The notes: a model not told the origin generated them from the sequence alone. Positions 24,834 to 34,416 are shown, counted from the stretch's first letter. The stretch: DNA of 64,000 bases from Rhodobacteraceae bacterium (ex Bugula neritina AB1) (GCA_001730095.1 MDLF01000060.1:185951-249950); one strand, 5' to 3'. Translations and numbers: made by a program.

Positions 24834-26654
24834 ATGCTCGACAACGCAATCGCGTCCATAAGAAACTTGCGGGTGGAGTTCCAAACCAAGGACGGCCCGG
24901 TTGTCGGCGTCGAGGATGTTTCCTTTGATGTGAACCCGGGTGAAACCGTCTGCATCGTGGGCGAATCCGGTTCTGGCAAGTCCGTTTCCTCGTTGTCGCT
25001 GATGCGGCTGGTGGAGTTTGGCGGCGGCAAAATTGCGGGCGGCGAGCTTCTGTTCAACCGCCGTGAGGGCAGTGATACCAATCTGGCAGACTCCGAACAG
25101 GAGATGATGAAGCAGATCCGCGGCAACGAAATCGGTATGATTTTTCAGGAGCCGATGACCGCGCTCAATCCGGTGTTCACTGTTGGCCGTCAGCTGACCG
25201 AAGGGCTGCGCATCCACAAGAGCATGTCCAAAGCTCAGGCCGAAGAACGCGCGCTGGAACTGCTGCGTCAGGTCCGCATCCCTGAGCCGGAACGGAGATT
25301 GCAGCAGTACCCGCACGAGCTGTCGGGCGGCATGCGTCAACGGGTGGTGATCGCCATGGCGATGGCCTGCGAGCCGCGTCTGCTGATTGCCGATGAACCC
25401 ACGACCGCGCTGGATGTGACCATTCAGGCGGAAATCCTGGCGCTGATGGACCGCTTGAAGCGCGAGACAGGAACAGCAGTGATGTTCATCACCCATGATA
25501 TGGCGGTGGTCGCCCAGATGGCCGACCGCGTCGTTGTCATGTTCCGCGGCAATAAGGTGGAAGAGGGCACCGTCGAAGAGATTTTCGAGACCCCTCAGCA
25601 CGATTACACCAAGGCATTGTTGGCAGCAGTGCCCAAGCTGGGCGAGATGCGTGGCAAGCAGTACCCCGAGCCGATGAAGCTGATGGGTGTCGAAGATCAA
25701 AAGATCGAACCGATCAAAGGCACCGATGAGGTGCTGCTGGATGTGCAGCATCTGACCACGCGCTTCCCGGTCAAGGGCGGTCTGCTGCGCCGCACCATCT
25801 CCAATGTGCACGCGGTCGAGGACGTGTCTTTCAAGGTCTTCAGGGGACAGACCCTGTCTCTGGTTGGGGAATCCGGCTGCGGGAAATCCTCCGCCGGACG
25901 CTCGATCTTGCGGCTGGTGGAACCGCAGTCGGGCAAGGTGGAATTTGAAGGCCGCGATGTACTGCAATTCAACGGGTCTGAAATGCACAAGGCCCGGCAG
26001 GATATGCAGATGATCTTTCAGGATCCTTTTGCCTCGCTGAATCCACAGATGCAGCTGATCGATCAGGTGGCGGAACCGATCCGGAACTATGGCCTTGCCT
26101 CCGGCTCCGAACTGCACGACCGGGTTGCCGGCCTGTTCGACCGCGTCCACCTGCCGCGCAGCTTCATGCGCCGCTACCCACATGAAATGTCCGGTGGCCA
26201 GCGCCAGCGCATCGCCATCGCTCGCGCCTTGGCGCTGAACCCAAAATTGATTGTCGCGGATGAGGCCGTCTCGGCACTTGATGTGTCGGTGCAGGCGCAG
26301 GTTCTGAACCTGATGATGGAACTGCAGGCAGAACTGGGGCTATCGTTCCTGTTCATCAGCCACGATATGGCAGTGGTCGAGCGTGTCTCACATCAGGTTG
26401 GTGTGATGTACCTGGGCCGGATCGTTGAGATCGGCCCGCGCGAGCGTGTTTTTGAAAACCCGCTGCATGCCTATACTCAGGCTTTGATGAAGGCGGTCCC
26501 CATCGCAGATCCGCGCCGGCGCAAGTCGGAGAAAGAGCTGAATTTCAAACCGATCCCGTCACCGATCCACGAAGTTGGATATCAGCCTGCCCCTTCGGAG
26601 TATCTGGAGCTGGAGCCTGGCCATTTTGTGCTGACCACTGACAGCGGGTACTGA
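24834..26654 (+). CDS. Fused dipeptide ABC transporter ATP-binding protein (DppD-DppF fusion)
   Basis: Two complete ABC ATPase domains in one 606-aa chain, energising the permeases encoded divergently. Domain 1: Walker A GESGSGKS at 43-50, signature LSGGMRQR at 163-170, Walker B LLIADEPT at 183-190. Domain 2: Walker A GESGCGKS at 345-352, signature MSGGQRQR and Walker B LIVADEAVS. Each domain ends in the oligopeptide/dipeptide C-terminal extension. The ATG at 24834 is chosen by family N-terminus and CAGGGG upstream; the frame is open from 24753. argE-like gene follows after four bases. Confidence 0.93.
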   Translation: MLDNAIASIRNLRVEFQTKDGPVVGVEDVSFDVNPGETVCIVGESGSGKSVSSLSLMRLVEFGGGKIAGGELLFNRREGSDTNLADSEQEMMKQIRGNEIGMIFQEPMTALNPVFTVGRQLTEGLRIHKSMSKAQAEERALELLRQVRIPEPERRLQQYPHELSGGMRQRVVIAMAMACEPRLLIADEPTTALDVTIQAEILALMDRLKRETGTAVMFITHDMAVVAQMADRVVVMFRGNKVEEGTVEEIFETPQHDYTKALLAAVPKLGEMRGKQYPEPMKLMGVEDQKIEPIKGTDEVLLDVQHLTTRFPVKGGLLRRTISNVHAVEDVSFKVFRGQTLSLVGESGCGKSSAGRSILRLVEPQSGKVEFEGRDVLQFNGSEMHKARQDMQMIFQDPFASLNPQMQLIDQVAEPIRNYGLASGSELHDRVAGLFDRVHLPRSFMRRYPHEMSGGQRQRIAIARALALNPKLIVADEAVSALDVSVQAQVLNLMMELQAELGLSFLFISHDMAVVERVSHQVGVMYLGRIVEIGPRERVFENPLHAYTQALMKAVPIADPRRRKSEKELNFKPIPSPIHEVGYQPAPSEYLELEPGHFVLTTDSGY

Positions 26655-26658
26655 CGCC

Positions 26659-27825
26659 ATGGCCGTGAAACTGACGCCGCTGGAGATCATGCAAATGCTG
26701 GTCTCCTTTCCGACCGTGAGCCGGGACACCAATCTGCCACTGGTGGATTGGGTGCAGCAATACCTGTCCTCCCACGGTATCGAAAGCCACCGCTGGGTGG
26801 ACCCGGAACAGCCCCATAAGGCTGCTGTATTTGCCCATGTCGGCCCTTGGGAAGAGGGCGCTCTGGTACTCTCGGGCCATACCGATGTCGTGCCGGTGGA
26901 CGGCCAGCCCTGGGACACTGACCCTTTCACGGTGGTCGAAAAAGACGGCAAATATTTCGGCCGCGGCACCTGCGACATGAAGGGGTTTGATGCCCTTGCT
27001 ATCTGGGCGCTGGTAGAGGCGCATACACAGGGCGTGACGCGCCCACTGCAATTGGCGCTGAGCTTTGACGAGGAGATCGGCTGTACCGGCGCCCCGCCGA
27101 TGATCGAGGCGATGCAGCAGGCGCTGCCCAAGGGGACTGCGGTGATCGTGGGGGAGCCGTCAATGATGCAGGCGGTGTCTGGCCATAAAGGCGGCACCGG
27201 ATACGCGACCCATCTGGTCGGGTTCGAAGTCCACAGCTCGCTTATGCACACGGGCGTCAGCGCCATCATGCAGGCTGCCCGGCTGATCGACTGGGCCAAC
27301 CAGCGAAACACCGAGAGCAGTGCCAGGGCGCCGGGTGACGTGCAGGCGCTGTTTACCCCGCCATGGACCACTTGCCACGTCGGCATGATCGAGGGCGGCA
27401 CGGCCCATAATATCACCGCCAAGGATTGCCGGTTCATGATGGATTTCCGGGTGCTGCCGGGGGAAGACACGGCAGGTTGGGAAGCGGCTTACCTGGCGAA
27501 GGTCCGCGAAGTCGAGGCGGACATGCAAGCCGTGCACCCGGAGGCCCGCATTGCTGTCTCCAAAAAATTCGCCGTTCCCGGCCTGGTACCGGAGCAGGAC
27601 GGCGAGGCGGAGACAATGGTGCGCGCCCTGACCGGTGACAATGGCTCTCATGTGGTCAGCTACGGCACTGAAGCGGGCCAGTTCCAGCAGGCCGGTTACT
27701 CAGCCGTCATCTGCGGTCCCGGCGACATTGCCCAGGCGCATCAGCCGAATGAATTTGTGACTGTGGCACAGTTCAACGCTGGCCACGAGTTTATGCGCGG
27801 ACTGTTAGAGAAGCTGCGTGGATAG
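26659..27825 (+). CDS. argE: Acetylornithine deacetylase / M20 family deacylase
   Basis: Zinc-dependent hydrolase of the ArgE/DapE family, 388 aa, which removes the acetyl group from N-acetyl-L-ornithine in the family's type reaction. Metal ligands are visible at His74 (GHTDVVP), Asp106 (GRGTCDMKG), Glu138-Glu139 (FDEEIGC) and the GEPS loop. It overlaps no gene but begins four bases after the peptide ATPase, so it is probably expressed with the transporter and may act on imported N-acyl amino acids rather than in arginine synthesis. The symbol follows family resemblance. Confidence 0.8.
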   Translation: MAVKLTPLEIMQMLVSFPTVSRDTNLPLVDWVQQYLSSHGIESHRWVDPEQPHKAAVFAHVGPWEEGALVLSGHTDVVPVDGQPWDTDPFTVVEKDGKYFGRGTCDMKGFDALAIWALVEAHTQGVTRPLQLALSFDEEIGCTGAPPMIEAMQQALPKGTAVIVGEPSMMQAVSGHKGGTGYATHLVGFEVHSSLMHTGVSAIMQAARLIDWANQRNTESSARAPGDVQALFTPPWTTCHVGMIEGGTAHNITAKDCRFMMDFRVLPGEDTAGWEAAYLAKVREVEADMQAVHPEARIAVSKKFAVPGLVPEQDGEAETMVRALTGDNGSHVVSYGTEAGQFQQAGYSAVICGPGDIAQAHQPNEFVTVAQFNAGHEFMRGLLEKLRG

Positions 27826-28015
27826 TCTATGCACCTTGAATCCTGGCGTTTCATGCGCAGATAGATGCCAAGAAGAGTACGGGCGGCCCATGCAATTCCC
27901 CCCTCTCGGTTTGACGCATTCCGCCACGTCCCGGCGGGGGCGGATACTTGCGAAGCTAAGTTTTATCGCGGACAGTTTGCCACAACGGAACCTGAAACAA
28001 TGAGGGGCGGAGAAT

Positions 28016-29182
28016 ATGCCGGTTAAGAACCGCTTTGCCGAGATGCACCAGGAAATCACGGCCTGGCGCCATCACCTGCACGAAAACCCCGAACTGATGT
28101 ATGACGTGCATGAAACGGCCGCCTTTGTGGTGGAGCGGCTCAGGGAATTCGGCATCACGGATATCACCACAGGCATCGGCAAGACCGGTGTGGTTGCGGT
28201 GATCGAGGGGAGGACCAATACGTCGGGCCGTGCCATTGGCCTGCGTGCTGATATGGACGCACTGCCGATCCCCGAGGCCTCTGGTGTGGACTATGCGTCC
28301 AGGACACCGGGCGTGATGCATGCCTGCGGCCATGACGGCCATACCTCGATGCTGCTTGGAGCGGCCAAGTATCTGGCGGAGAACCGGAATTTCGACGGCA
28401 AGGCAGTGCTGATCTTCCAGCCGGCCGAGGAAGGCGGAGCCGGCGGCAAAGCAATGTGCGACGACGGGCTGATGGACCGCTGGGGTATTCAGGAGGTCTA
28501 TGGGCTGCACAATATGCCAGGACTTCCGGTGGGCGAATTTGCCATCCGCACCGGTCCGTTGATGGCGTCCTCGGATGAATTCACGATCACAGTCACCGGC
28601 AAGGGCGGCCATGCCGCCGCCCCGCATGAGGCCATTGACACGACGTTGGCGGCGTCGCAGATCGTGGTCTCGCTGCACGCGATCGTGTCGCGCAATGTGG
28701 ACCCGATCAAGCGCGTGGTGCTGACTGTCGGCACCTTTGAAACCGACAGCACTGCATCGAATGTGATTGCCCACACCGCCAAGCTGCAGGGCACCGTACG
28801 TACTTTGGATGCCGAATACCGCGCCCAGGCCGAAGGCTGGGTGCGCCGGGTCGCCGAAAGCACCGCCGCCGCATTTGGCGCAACAGCGGAGGTTGAGTGG
28901 AGCCCCGGCTATCCGGTTACAATCAACGACGAAAACGGCACCGCCCATGCGATAGAGGCGGCGCAGGCGGTCTCTGCCAAGGTCGATATCGAAACCCCGC
29001 CGATCATGCCGTCTGAGGATTTCGCCTACATGCTCGAAGAGCGTCCCGGCGCCTATATCTTCCTTGGCAACGGTGACACCCAGATGTGCCATCACCCGGC
29101 CTATGTTTTTGACGACGCGGCGCTCCCGCTGGGATGCAGCTGGTATGCCGAGCTGGTGGAACGAAGAATGCCCGCAGTCTGA
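28016..29182 (+). CDS. M20 family amidohydrolase (hippurate hydrolase-like), copy 1
   Basis: A 388-aa metal-dependent aminoacylase of the AbgB/hippurate-hydrolase group, which cleaves the amide bond of N-acyl amino acids. Ligand positions: Cys104 and His106 (MHACGHDGH), Glu138-Glu139 (FQPAEEGG), His165 (GLHNMPG) and the late His in HHPAY. It starts with the same residues (MPVKNRFAE) as the next gene, of which it is a tandem paralogue. GGGGCGGAG precedes the ATG at 28016. No signal peptide. Confidence 0.9.
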   Translation: MPVKNRFAEMHQEITAWRHHLHENPELMYDVHETAAFVVERLREFGITDITTGIGKTGVVAVIEGRTNTSGRAIGLRADMDALPIPEASGVDYASRTPGVMHACGHDGHTSMLLGAAKYLAENRNFDGKAVLIFQPAEEGGAGGKAMCDDGLMDRWGIQEVYGLHNMPGLPVGEFAIRTGPLMASSDEFTITVTGKGGHAAAPHEAIDTTLAASQIVVSLHAIVSRNVDPIKRVVLTVGTFETDSTASNVIAHTAKLQGTVRTLDAEYRAQAEGWVRRVAESTAAAFGATAEVEWSPGYPVTINDENGTAHAIEAAQAVSAKVDIETPPIMPSEDFAYMLEERPGAYIFLGNGDTQMCHHPAYVFDDAALPLGCSWYAELVERRMPAV

Positions 29183-29215
29183 GGGTGCGGGGCAAGACAA
29201 CCAAAGGAGACAGAA

Positions 29216-30379
29216 ATGCCGGTCAAGAACCGCTTTGCCGAATTGCAGGATGAAATCACCGCCTGGCGCCGTGACATTCACGAGAACCCGGAAATCCTGT
29301 TCGAAACCCATCGCACCAGTGCATTGGTGGCTCAGAAGCTGCAGGCGTTCGGCTGTGACGAAGTGGTGACCGGCATCGGCCGCACGGGCGTGGTTGGCGT
29401 GATCAAGGGCAAGGCGGACACATCGGGCAAGGTCATTGGCTTGCGCGCCGATATGGACGCGCTGCCGATCCATGAGCAGACCGGGCTGGACTATGCCTCC
29501 AAGACCCCCGGCGCGATGCATGCCTGTGGCCACGACGGCCATACCGCGATGCTGCTGGGGGCCGCCAAATACCTGTCCGAGACCCGCAATTTCGACGGCA
29601 CCGTGGTGGTGATCTTCCAGCCCGCCGAAGAAGGCGGCGGCGGTGCCAAGGTGATGTGCGACGACGGGCTGATGGACCGCTGGGGCGTGCAGGAGGTTTA
29701 CGGGCTTCACAATTGGCCGGGCCAGCCGTTGGGCTCTTTTGCGATCCGTCCGGGATCGTTTTTTGCCGCGACTGATCAGTTCGACATCACATTCGAGGGC
29801 CGCGGCGGCCATGCGGCCAAACCGCATGAGACAATCGACACCACTGTTCTGGCGGCGCAGGCCGTGCTGGCGCTGCAAACCATCGCCGCGCGCAATGCCG
29901 ACCCGGTGGAGCAGATTGTCGTTTCCGTGACGTCGTTTGAGACGTCTTCAAAAGCGTTCAACGTGATCCCGCAGAAGGTGCAGATCAAGGGCACTGTGCG
30001 CACCATGTCGGGGGACATGCGCGACCTGGCCGAAACGCGGATCAATGAGGTTTGTACCGGCATCGCGGCGACCTTTGGCGGCACCGCGGACATCACCTAT
30101 TACCGCGGATATCCGGTGATGGTGAACCACGAGGAGCAGACCGAGTTTGCCGCCAAAGTGGCGGCCAGCGTCTCAGGTTCCTGCGGGGATGCGCCGTTGG
30201 TGATGGGCGGCGAGGATTTCGCCTTCATGCTGGAGGAGCGCCCCGGCGCCTATATCCTGATGGGCAATGGGGATACCGCAATGGTGCATCACCCGGAGTA
30301 CAACTTTAACGACGATGCGATCCCTGCGGGGTGTAGCTGGTGGGCAGAGATCGTTGAACAGCGCATGCCTGCGGCGTGA
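29216..30379 (+). CDS. M20 family amidohydrolase (hippurate hydrolase-like), copy 2
   Basis: A 387-aa paralogue of the preceding gene, aligned end to end with no gaps of note and well over half of residues identical by eye, with the same metal ligands (MHACGHDGH, FQPAEEGG, GLHNWPG, VHHPEY). Differences concentrate in the dimerisation domain (about 180-300) and around the substrate loop, suggesting diverged acyl or amino-acid preference. AAAGGAG precedes the ATG, 33 bases after copy 1. The operon ends here at a double hairpin. Confidence 0.9.
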   Translation: MPVKNRFAELQDEITAWRRDIHENPEILFETHRTSALVAQKLQAFGCDEVVTGIGRTGVVGVIKGKADTSGKVIGLRADMDALPIHEQTGLDYASKTPGAMHACGHDGHTAMLLGAAKYLSETRNFDGTVVVIFQPAEEGGGGAKVMCDDGLMDRWGVQEVYGLHNWPGQPLGSFAIRPGSFFAATDQFDITFEGRGGHAAKPHETIDTTVLAAQAVLALQTIAARNADPVEQIVVSVTSFETSSKAFNVIPQKVQIKGTVRTMSGDMRDLAETRINEVCTGIAATFGGTADITYYRGYPVMVNHEEQTEFAAKVAASVSGSCGDAPLVMGGEDFAFMLEERPGAYILMGNGDTAMVHHPEYNFNDDAIPAGCSWWAEIVEQRMPAA

Positions 30380-30391
30380 ATGAAACGGGGG

Positions 30392-30429
30392 GAGGGGGCT
30401 GCCTGCCCCCTCTTGAGCTTTCAGCTCAA
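30392..30429. terminator. Two tandem hairpins between convergent operons
   Basis: GAGGGGGC and GCCCCCTC form a perfect 8-bp stem (30392-30412), directly followed by TTGAGCT and AGCTCAA (30413-30429) with loop TTC. They lie between the M20 gene and the minus-strand glycosyltransferase and could stop transcripts from both sides. Confidence 0.65.
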
Positions 30430-30433
30430 TTCA

Positions 30434-30467
30434 CCCCTGGGGGTATTGATCACCAGAAAGAAGCGGG
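30434..30467 (+). repeat. Short intergenic repeat, copy B
   Basis: CCCCTGGGGGTATT, then ACCAGAAAGAAGC after a few variable bases. It matches copies A (19221-19250, inverted) and C (47436-47465) and lies at the end of an operon between convergent genes. Confidence 0.7.
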
Positions 30468-30473
30468 GACGGT

Positions 30474-31532
30474 TTAGGGCGCCAGCAGTTCGCGGTAGAT
30501 CTGAACCAGCGTACCGGCCTCTTTTTCCAGTGCGAAATTGGTCATGGCGTGTTTGCGCGCCGCATCTGACCAGGCTTCCAGCCGACCTTTAACCGACAGC
30601 ACGTCGTTGATGGCCGCGATCATCTGCCCGGTTTCGCCGGGATCGATCAGCTGTCCGGTTTGGCCCGGGGCGATCAGTTCCTCGAAGGCTCCGACGCGGG
30701 TGGCAACGGCAGGCACGCCGCAGGACATCGCCTCAAGCGGGGTAAGGCCGAACCCTTCCCAGCGCTGGGGTGCGACATAGAGATCCAGCGCCTGATACCA
30801 GCGCGAGACGTCCCAGACCGGGACTTCCGGCGGGAACAGCAGCCGGTCCTTGAGGCCTGCGGCCTCTGCCTTGGCGCGCAGGCTCTTCTCGAAAGCAATG
30901 TGTTTTTCGGTGGCACGGCCCATGACGATGCCCACGGACTTTGGATGCGCCTTCAGCACTTCCAGCATGGCGTCGACAAAGACGTCCGTTCCTTTCTGCG
31001 CCCGGATGCGGCCATAGCAGCCGATTAGGATGGCCTCTTTGGGCAAGCCCAGTTCACCGCGCAGCGCTGATTTGTCGGCAGGCGGCGAGAATTCCTCGGT
31101 GTTGATGCCGTGATGCACAACCTGTGCAGCTTCGTCCAAATAGGCAGCCCCTTTGGCCGAAGTGGCGATGACCCGGTCCATCTTGGAAATCAGCCATTTG
31201 GTATAGCCGGAGTGCTGCCGCTGCGAGGCAGAGGTGAACAAGAGCTTCAGCCGCTTGCGCAGAAGATACTTCAGTGCCAGGCCGCCCAGCATTTCGATAT
31301 TGCGCCGGGCGTGCCAGACACGGGCGCCCGTGGGGCCGTTGCGGCGCATCAGGATCAGCTGGGCTGTGGAGAGATGCGGCATGCCATCCGGCAAGCCACT
31401 GCCGGCAGTGGCAATGGCAATCTGCTGCTGTTGCAGCGGAACCAGCCGCACGATCGTCGACGTCACACCGGACAGGCGCCGTTTGAAGTTCGGGGCGATG
31501 ACTTCGATTTTATTGGCGTCAGCCTTGGCCAT
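30474..31532 (-). CDS. Glycosyltransferase family 4 (probable LPS core)
   Basis: A 352-aa GT-B glycosyltransferase that transfers a sugar from a nucleotide donor. The C-terminal domain carries the family-4 donor block: GCYGRIRAQKGTDVFVDA, then PQRWEGFGLTPLEAMSCGVPAVATRVGAFEELI with the E-x7-E pattern. The start at 31532 has AAGGAGG at ideal spacing and overlaps the end of waaA by 14 bases, so it is co-translated with the Kdo transferase, which points to lipopolysaccharide core assembly at the cytoplasmic face. The acceptor and donor sugar are unknown. Confidence 0.88.
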   Translation of the reverse strand: MAKADANKIEVIAPNFKRRLSGVTSTIVRLVPLQQQQIAIATAGSGLPDGMPHLSTAQLILMRRNGPTGARVWHARRNIEMLGGLALKYLLRKRLKLLFTSASQRQHSGYTKWLISKMDRVIATSAKGAAYLDEAAQVVHHGINTEEFSPPADKSALRGELGLPKEAILIGCYGRIRAQKGTDVFVDAMLEVLKAHPKSVGIVMGRATEKHIAFEKSLRAKAEAAGLKDRLLFPPEVPVWDVSRWYQALDLYVAPQRWEGFGLTPLEAMSCGVPAVATRVGAFEELIAPGQTGQLIDPGETGQMIAAINDVLSVKGRLEAWSDAARKHAMTNFALEKEAGTLVQIYRELLAP

Positions 31533-32841
31533 CGCGGCCTCCTTGTTGCGGGAGCAGTGCCAGCAGGGCATCCACCGTCTTGTCCAATTGGTTTGACTGC
31601 CGGGAAATGAACTGTCTGGCGGCTGCGCGCGCGGTTTCAAGACCCTTCGGCTGTTCCAGCCATTTTGAGATCTGCCCGGCCAGTTCACGTGCTGAGCGGA
31701 TTTCGACAGCGGCTCCAAGCCCGGTCAGTTCGGCATAGGTTTCGGCGAAATTATAGTGGCCGGTTCCGGTTATGACGGCTGCGCCGGCCTGCATCGGCTC
31801 AAAAGGGTTGTGGCCACCGATTTCGCGCAGCGATCCGCCGAGGAACACAAGCGGGCTGAGCGCATACCAGGTGCCGACTTCACCCATCGTATCGGCCAGA
31901 TAGACCTGCGAGGTGGTGCCGGGCATCACGCCTTTGCTGCGGCGGGCACAGCTGAGGCCGGCCTTCTTGACCAGGGCTTCCACTGCATCGCCACGCTGGG
32001 GGTGGCGCGGAGCAAGCAGCAGACAAAGGTCCGGATGGTCCATTAGCAGCGTTTTGTGGGCGTTCAGAACGGTCTCTTCCTCACCCTCATGGGTCGAAGA
32101 CGCAATCCAGACCGCACGGGTGCCGATGTCTTCGCGGACCTTCGACAGCGTGCCTTTATCCACCGGCAGGGGGGCTGACACGGCTTTGAGATTGCTGCCT
32201 GGCTGGATGCAGTCATCCGTGGCGCCCATTGCCCGCAGATTGTCTGCGGTTTTCTGGTTCTGGGTGACCAGAAGGCTGAACTGGTCAAGGACGTAACGTG
32301 CCGTTTCGCGGCGCTTTTTCCAGCTTTCGACTGAACGGTCCGACAGTCGCGCATTCAGCAGCACCAGCGGGCAGCCGGCCGTGCGGGCCCGCACCAGCAT
32401 CTGCGGCCAGAGTTCGCTTTCAACAAATACACCAAGATCAGGCTGCCAATGGGTCAGGAAACGGTCGACGGCAGCGGCTGTGTCCAAGGGCGGGAACTGG
32501 TGGCGGCAGCGCGGCGGCATGCGTTTGGCAACAAGTTCGGCTGAGGTGGGCGTTCCGGATGTGATCAGGAATTCCGCTTCCGGCATCTGCTCGCCCATGC
32601 GGGCAATCAGGGTCAGGACGGACAGGCTTTCGCCGACCGAAGCAGCATGAAACCAGATCAGCTGCCCGGCAGGGCGGGGCAGGGAGGCATGGCCAAGGCG
32701 CTCGCGGACCCGTTCCTCTGGCAGGCCATAGCCGCGCAGCTTGCCTGCGACCTTGCGCCAGGCCAGGGGGGCAATCAGCCTGCTGACACCGCAGTAAAGA
32801 GAATAGAGCAGCGTCCGTTGCGCTGGAGAGGTTCCAGGCAT
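31519..32841 (-). CDS. waaA: 3-deoxy-D-manno-octulosonic acid transferase
   Basis: Adds Kdo from CMP-Kdo to lipid A precursor at the inner membrane. The 440-aa protein has the N-terminal hydrophobic anchor region, WFHAASVGES near residue 65, the ESELWPQML active-site block near residue 140, and the C-terminal GGSLREIGGHNPFEP donor-binding block. It lies one base after moaA and overlaps the glycosyltransferase, forming a moaA-waaA-GT unit. Confidence 0.95.
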   Translation of the reverse strand: MPGTSPAQRTLLYSLYCGVSRLIAPLAWRKVAGKLRGYGLPEERVRERLGHASLPRPAGQLIWFHAASVGESLSVLTLIARMGEQMPEAEFLITSGTPTSAELVAKRMPPRCRHQFPPLDTAAAVDRFLTHWQPDLGVFVESELWPQMLVRARTAGCPLVLLNARLSDRSVESWKKRRETARYVLDQFSLLVTQNQKTADNLRAMGATDDCIQPGSNLKAVSAPLPVDKGTLSKVREDIGTRAVWIASSTHEGEEETVLNAHKTLLMDHPDLCLLLAPRHPQRGDAVEALVKKAGLSCARRSKGVMPGTTSQVYLADTMGEVGTWYALSPLVFLGGSLREIGGHNPFEPMQAGAAVITGTGHYNFAETYAELTGLGAAVEIRSARELAGQISKWLEQPKGLETARAAARQFISRQSNQLDKTVDALLALLPQQGGRDGQG

Positions 32842-32842
32842 G

Positions 32843-33853
32843 TCAGCCGCCGGTATGGCTCATGTGGCGGGACATCTGGCCGCCGGCTTCCTGCCGGGAG
32901 TAATCGAAGTCATGGCCGCGGGGTTTGTCGCCGATGGCAGCGCGGATGGCGGCCTCCAGCGCCCCTGCGCCTTCTTCGTTGGCGCGCAGCGGCGCGCGCA
33001 GATCTGCTTTGCCTTCCTGTCCTAGGCAGGTGTAAATTTCGCCTGTGCAGGTCACCCGCACCCGATTGCAGCTTTCGCAGAAATTGTGGGACAGGGGGGT
33101 GATGAAACCGATCTTCTGGCCAGTTTCCTCCAGCCGCACATACCGCGCAGGGCCGCCGCTGCGTTCGGCCAGATCAGTAACGCAGTAGTGGTTTTCATAT
33201 TCCGCGCGCACATCCTTAAGCGACCAGTACTGGCCGATGCGCTGCATGGCCCCGATATCCTCGCCCATCGGCATCACTTCAATCCAGGTGAGATCCAGGC
33301 CGCGTTCCGCGCACCATTCAGTGATGCGGGGCAGCTCTTCCTCGTTGAAGCCTTTGAGGGCGACCGCGTTGATCTTGATTTTGAGGCCAGCCTTCTGTGC
33401 TGCATCAATGCCTTTCATCACCTGGGGCAGTCGGCCCCAGCGAGTGACATCAGCGAATTTCTGTTCGTCCAGCGTATCGAGCGATATGTTCACCCGGCGC
33501 ACCCCGGCGGCGTAAAGGTCATCAGCGTATTTGGCCAGCTGCGAGCCATTGGTTGTCAGGGTCAGTTCCTTCAGCGCACCGGTGTCCAGATGGCGGCTCA
33601 TCGACTGGAAAAAGGTCATGATGCCGCGGCGCACCAGCGGTTCGCCGCCGGTGATCCGCAGTTTCTCGACGCCAAGCCGGATGAAAGTGGAACACAGCCG
33701 GTCCAGTTCCTCCAGCGTCAGCAGATCCCTTTTGGGTAAAAAGGTCATGTTTTCCGACATGCAATAGACACAGCGAAAGTCGCAGCGGTCGGTAACCGAG
33801 ACACGCAGATAAGTGATTGCGCGGGCGAAGGGATCGATAAGGGGTGCCGTCAT
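32843..33853 (-). CDS. moaA: GTP 3',8-cyclase (molybdenum cofactor biosynthesis MoaA)
   Basis: Radical SAM enzyme that rearranges GTP in the first step of molybdopterin synthesis. At 336 aa it has the N-terminal [4Fe-4S] ligands Cys24, 28 and 31 (CDFRCVYC), the C-terminal cluster block [15 protein letters not shown], and the conserved C-terminal Gly-Gly. The start ATG at 33853 gives the right family N-terminus, yet the AGGAGG lies only one base before it, unusually close; no better start is visible although the frame is open to 34333. It may supply cofactor to the IorAB-type enzyme, like any Mo enzyme in the cell. Confidence 0.95.
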   Translation of the reverse strand: MTAPLIDPFARAITYLRVSVTDRCDFRCVYCMSENMTFLPKRDLLTLEELDRLCSTFIRLGVEKLRITGGEPLVRRGIMTFFQSMSRHLDTGALKELTLTTNGSQLAKYADDLYAAGVRRVNISLDTLDEQKFADVTRWGRLPQVMKGIDAAQKAGLKIKINAVALKGFNEEELPRITEWCAERGLDLTWIEVMPMGEDIGAMQRIGQYWSLKDVRAEYENHYCVTDLAERSGGPARYVRLEETGQKIGFITPLSHNFCESCNRVRVTCTGEIYTCLGQEGKADLRAPLRANEEGAGALEAAIRAAIGDKPRGHDFDYSRQEAGGQMSRHMSHTGG

Positions 33854-33944
33854 GCCTCCTAGGTAAAGCGGGGCATCGCCCGCGGCAAGGGGGAGGCGGC
33901 ATTTGTGTCTGGCAAAGCGTTTCACAGCTGGATAGGGTCGCCTC

Positions 33945-34394
33945 ATGCGTATGACAGTCTTTTCCCTTGCTTCGATTTCCCTGCTGGCAGCCTGTAACGG
34001 CATCCAGCTGAATTCCTCCATACTGAACGGCGCAGGCGGTCCGGTAGCGTCAGAGCCGCAGGATCCTGTGCTGCAGCCTGCACCCGGCGTGGATGTCGCC
34101 GAAGCGGAGCCGCTTTTGCCAACGGCGCCTTCTGCGCCGCCCTTCCGCGGCTCTGCCACCACCGTTGCTTCGCTGGGCGATCCCTCGCTGCCGGGGCTGT
34201 GGATGGAGACGCCTCTGGTGGCGGCCGAACAGCAGGCGCTGATCCGTTCCAATCGCAGTACCCAGGTGGTGGTGACGCTGAAGCCGATCCCCGGTGCGGA
34301 GTCCGGCGGCAGCCGCCTGTCTATCGGCGCCATGCGGGCACTGGGGCTGCCGCTGACAGAACTGGCCGAAGTGCAAGTTCTGCCCGCAACATAA
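33945..34394 (+). CDS. Putative lipoprotein, 149 aa
   Basis: A short signal peptide ends in a lipobox (SLLAAC, Cys at about residue 17), so the product is predicted to be lipidated and exported. The mature part starts with a Pro/Ala-rich low-complexity stretch to about residue 65 and then a compact region with [11 protein letters not shown] and a C-terminal [11 protein letters not shown] segment. I do not recognise the family. It is divergent from moaA (91-base gap) and stands alone. Confidence 0.75.
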   Translation: MRMTVFSLASISLLAACNGIQLNSSILNGAGGPVASEPQDPVLQPAPGVDVAEAEPLLPTAPSAPPFRGSATTVASLGDPSLPGLWMETPLVAAEQQALIRSNRSTQVVVTLKPIPGAESGGSRLSIGAMRALGLPLTELAEVQVLPAT

Positions 34395-34416
34395 GATCCT
34401 GTAAGAAAATGATAAA

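Noticed and set aside
27956-29878. 640-codon open frame on the minus strand
   Set aside because: It runs antisense across both M20 genes; its His/Gly/Arg-rich residues and repeated pattern mirror the two paralogues on the other strand. No ribosome site or family motif.
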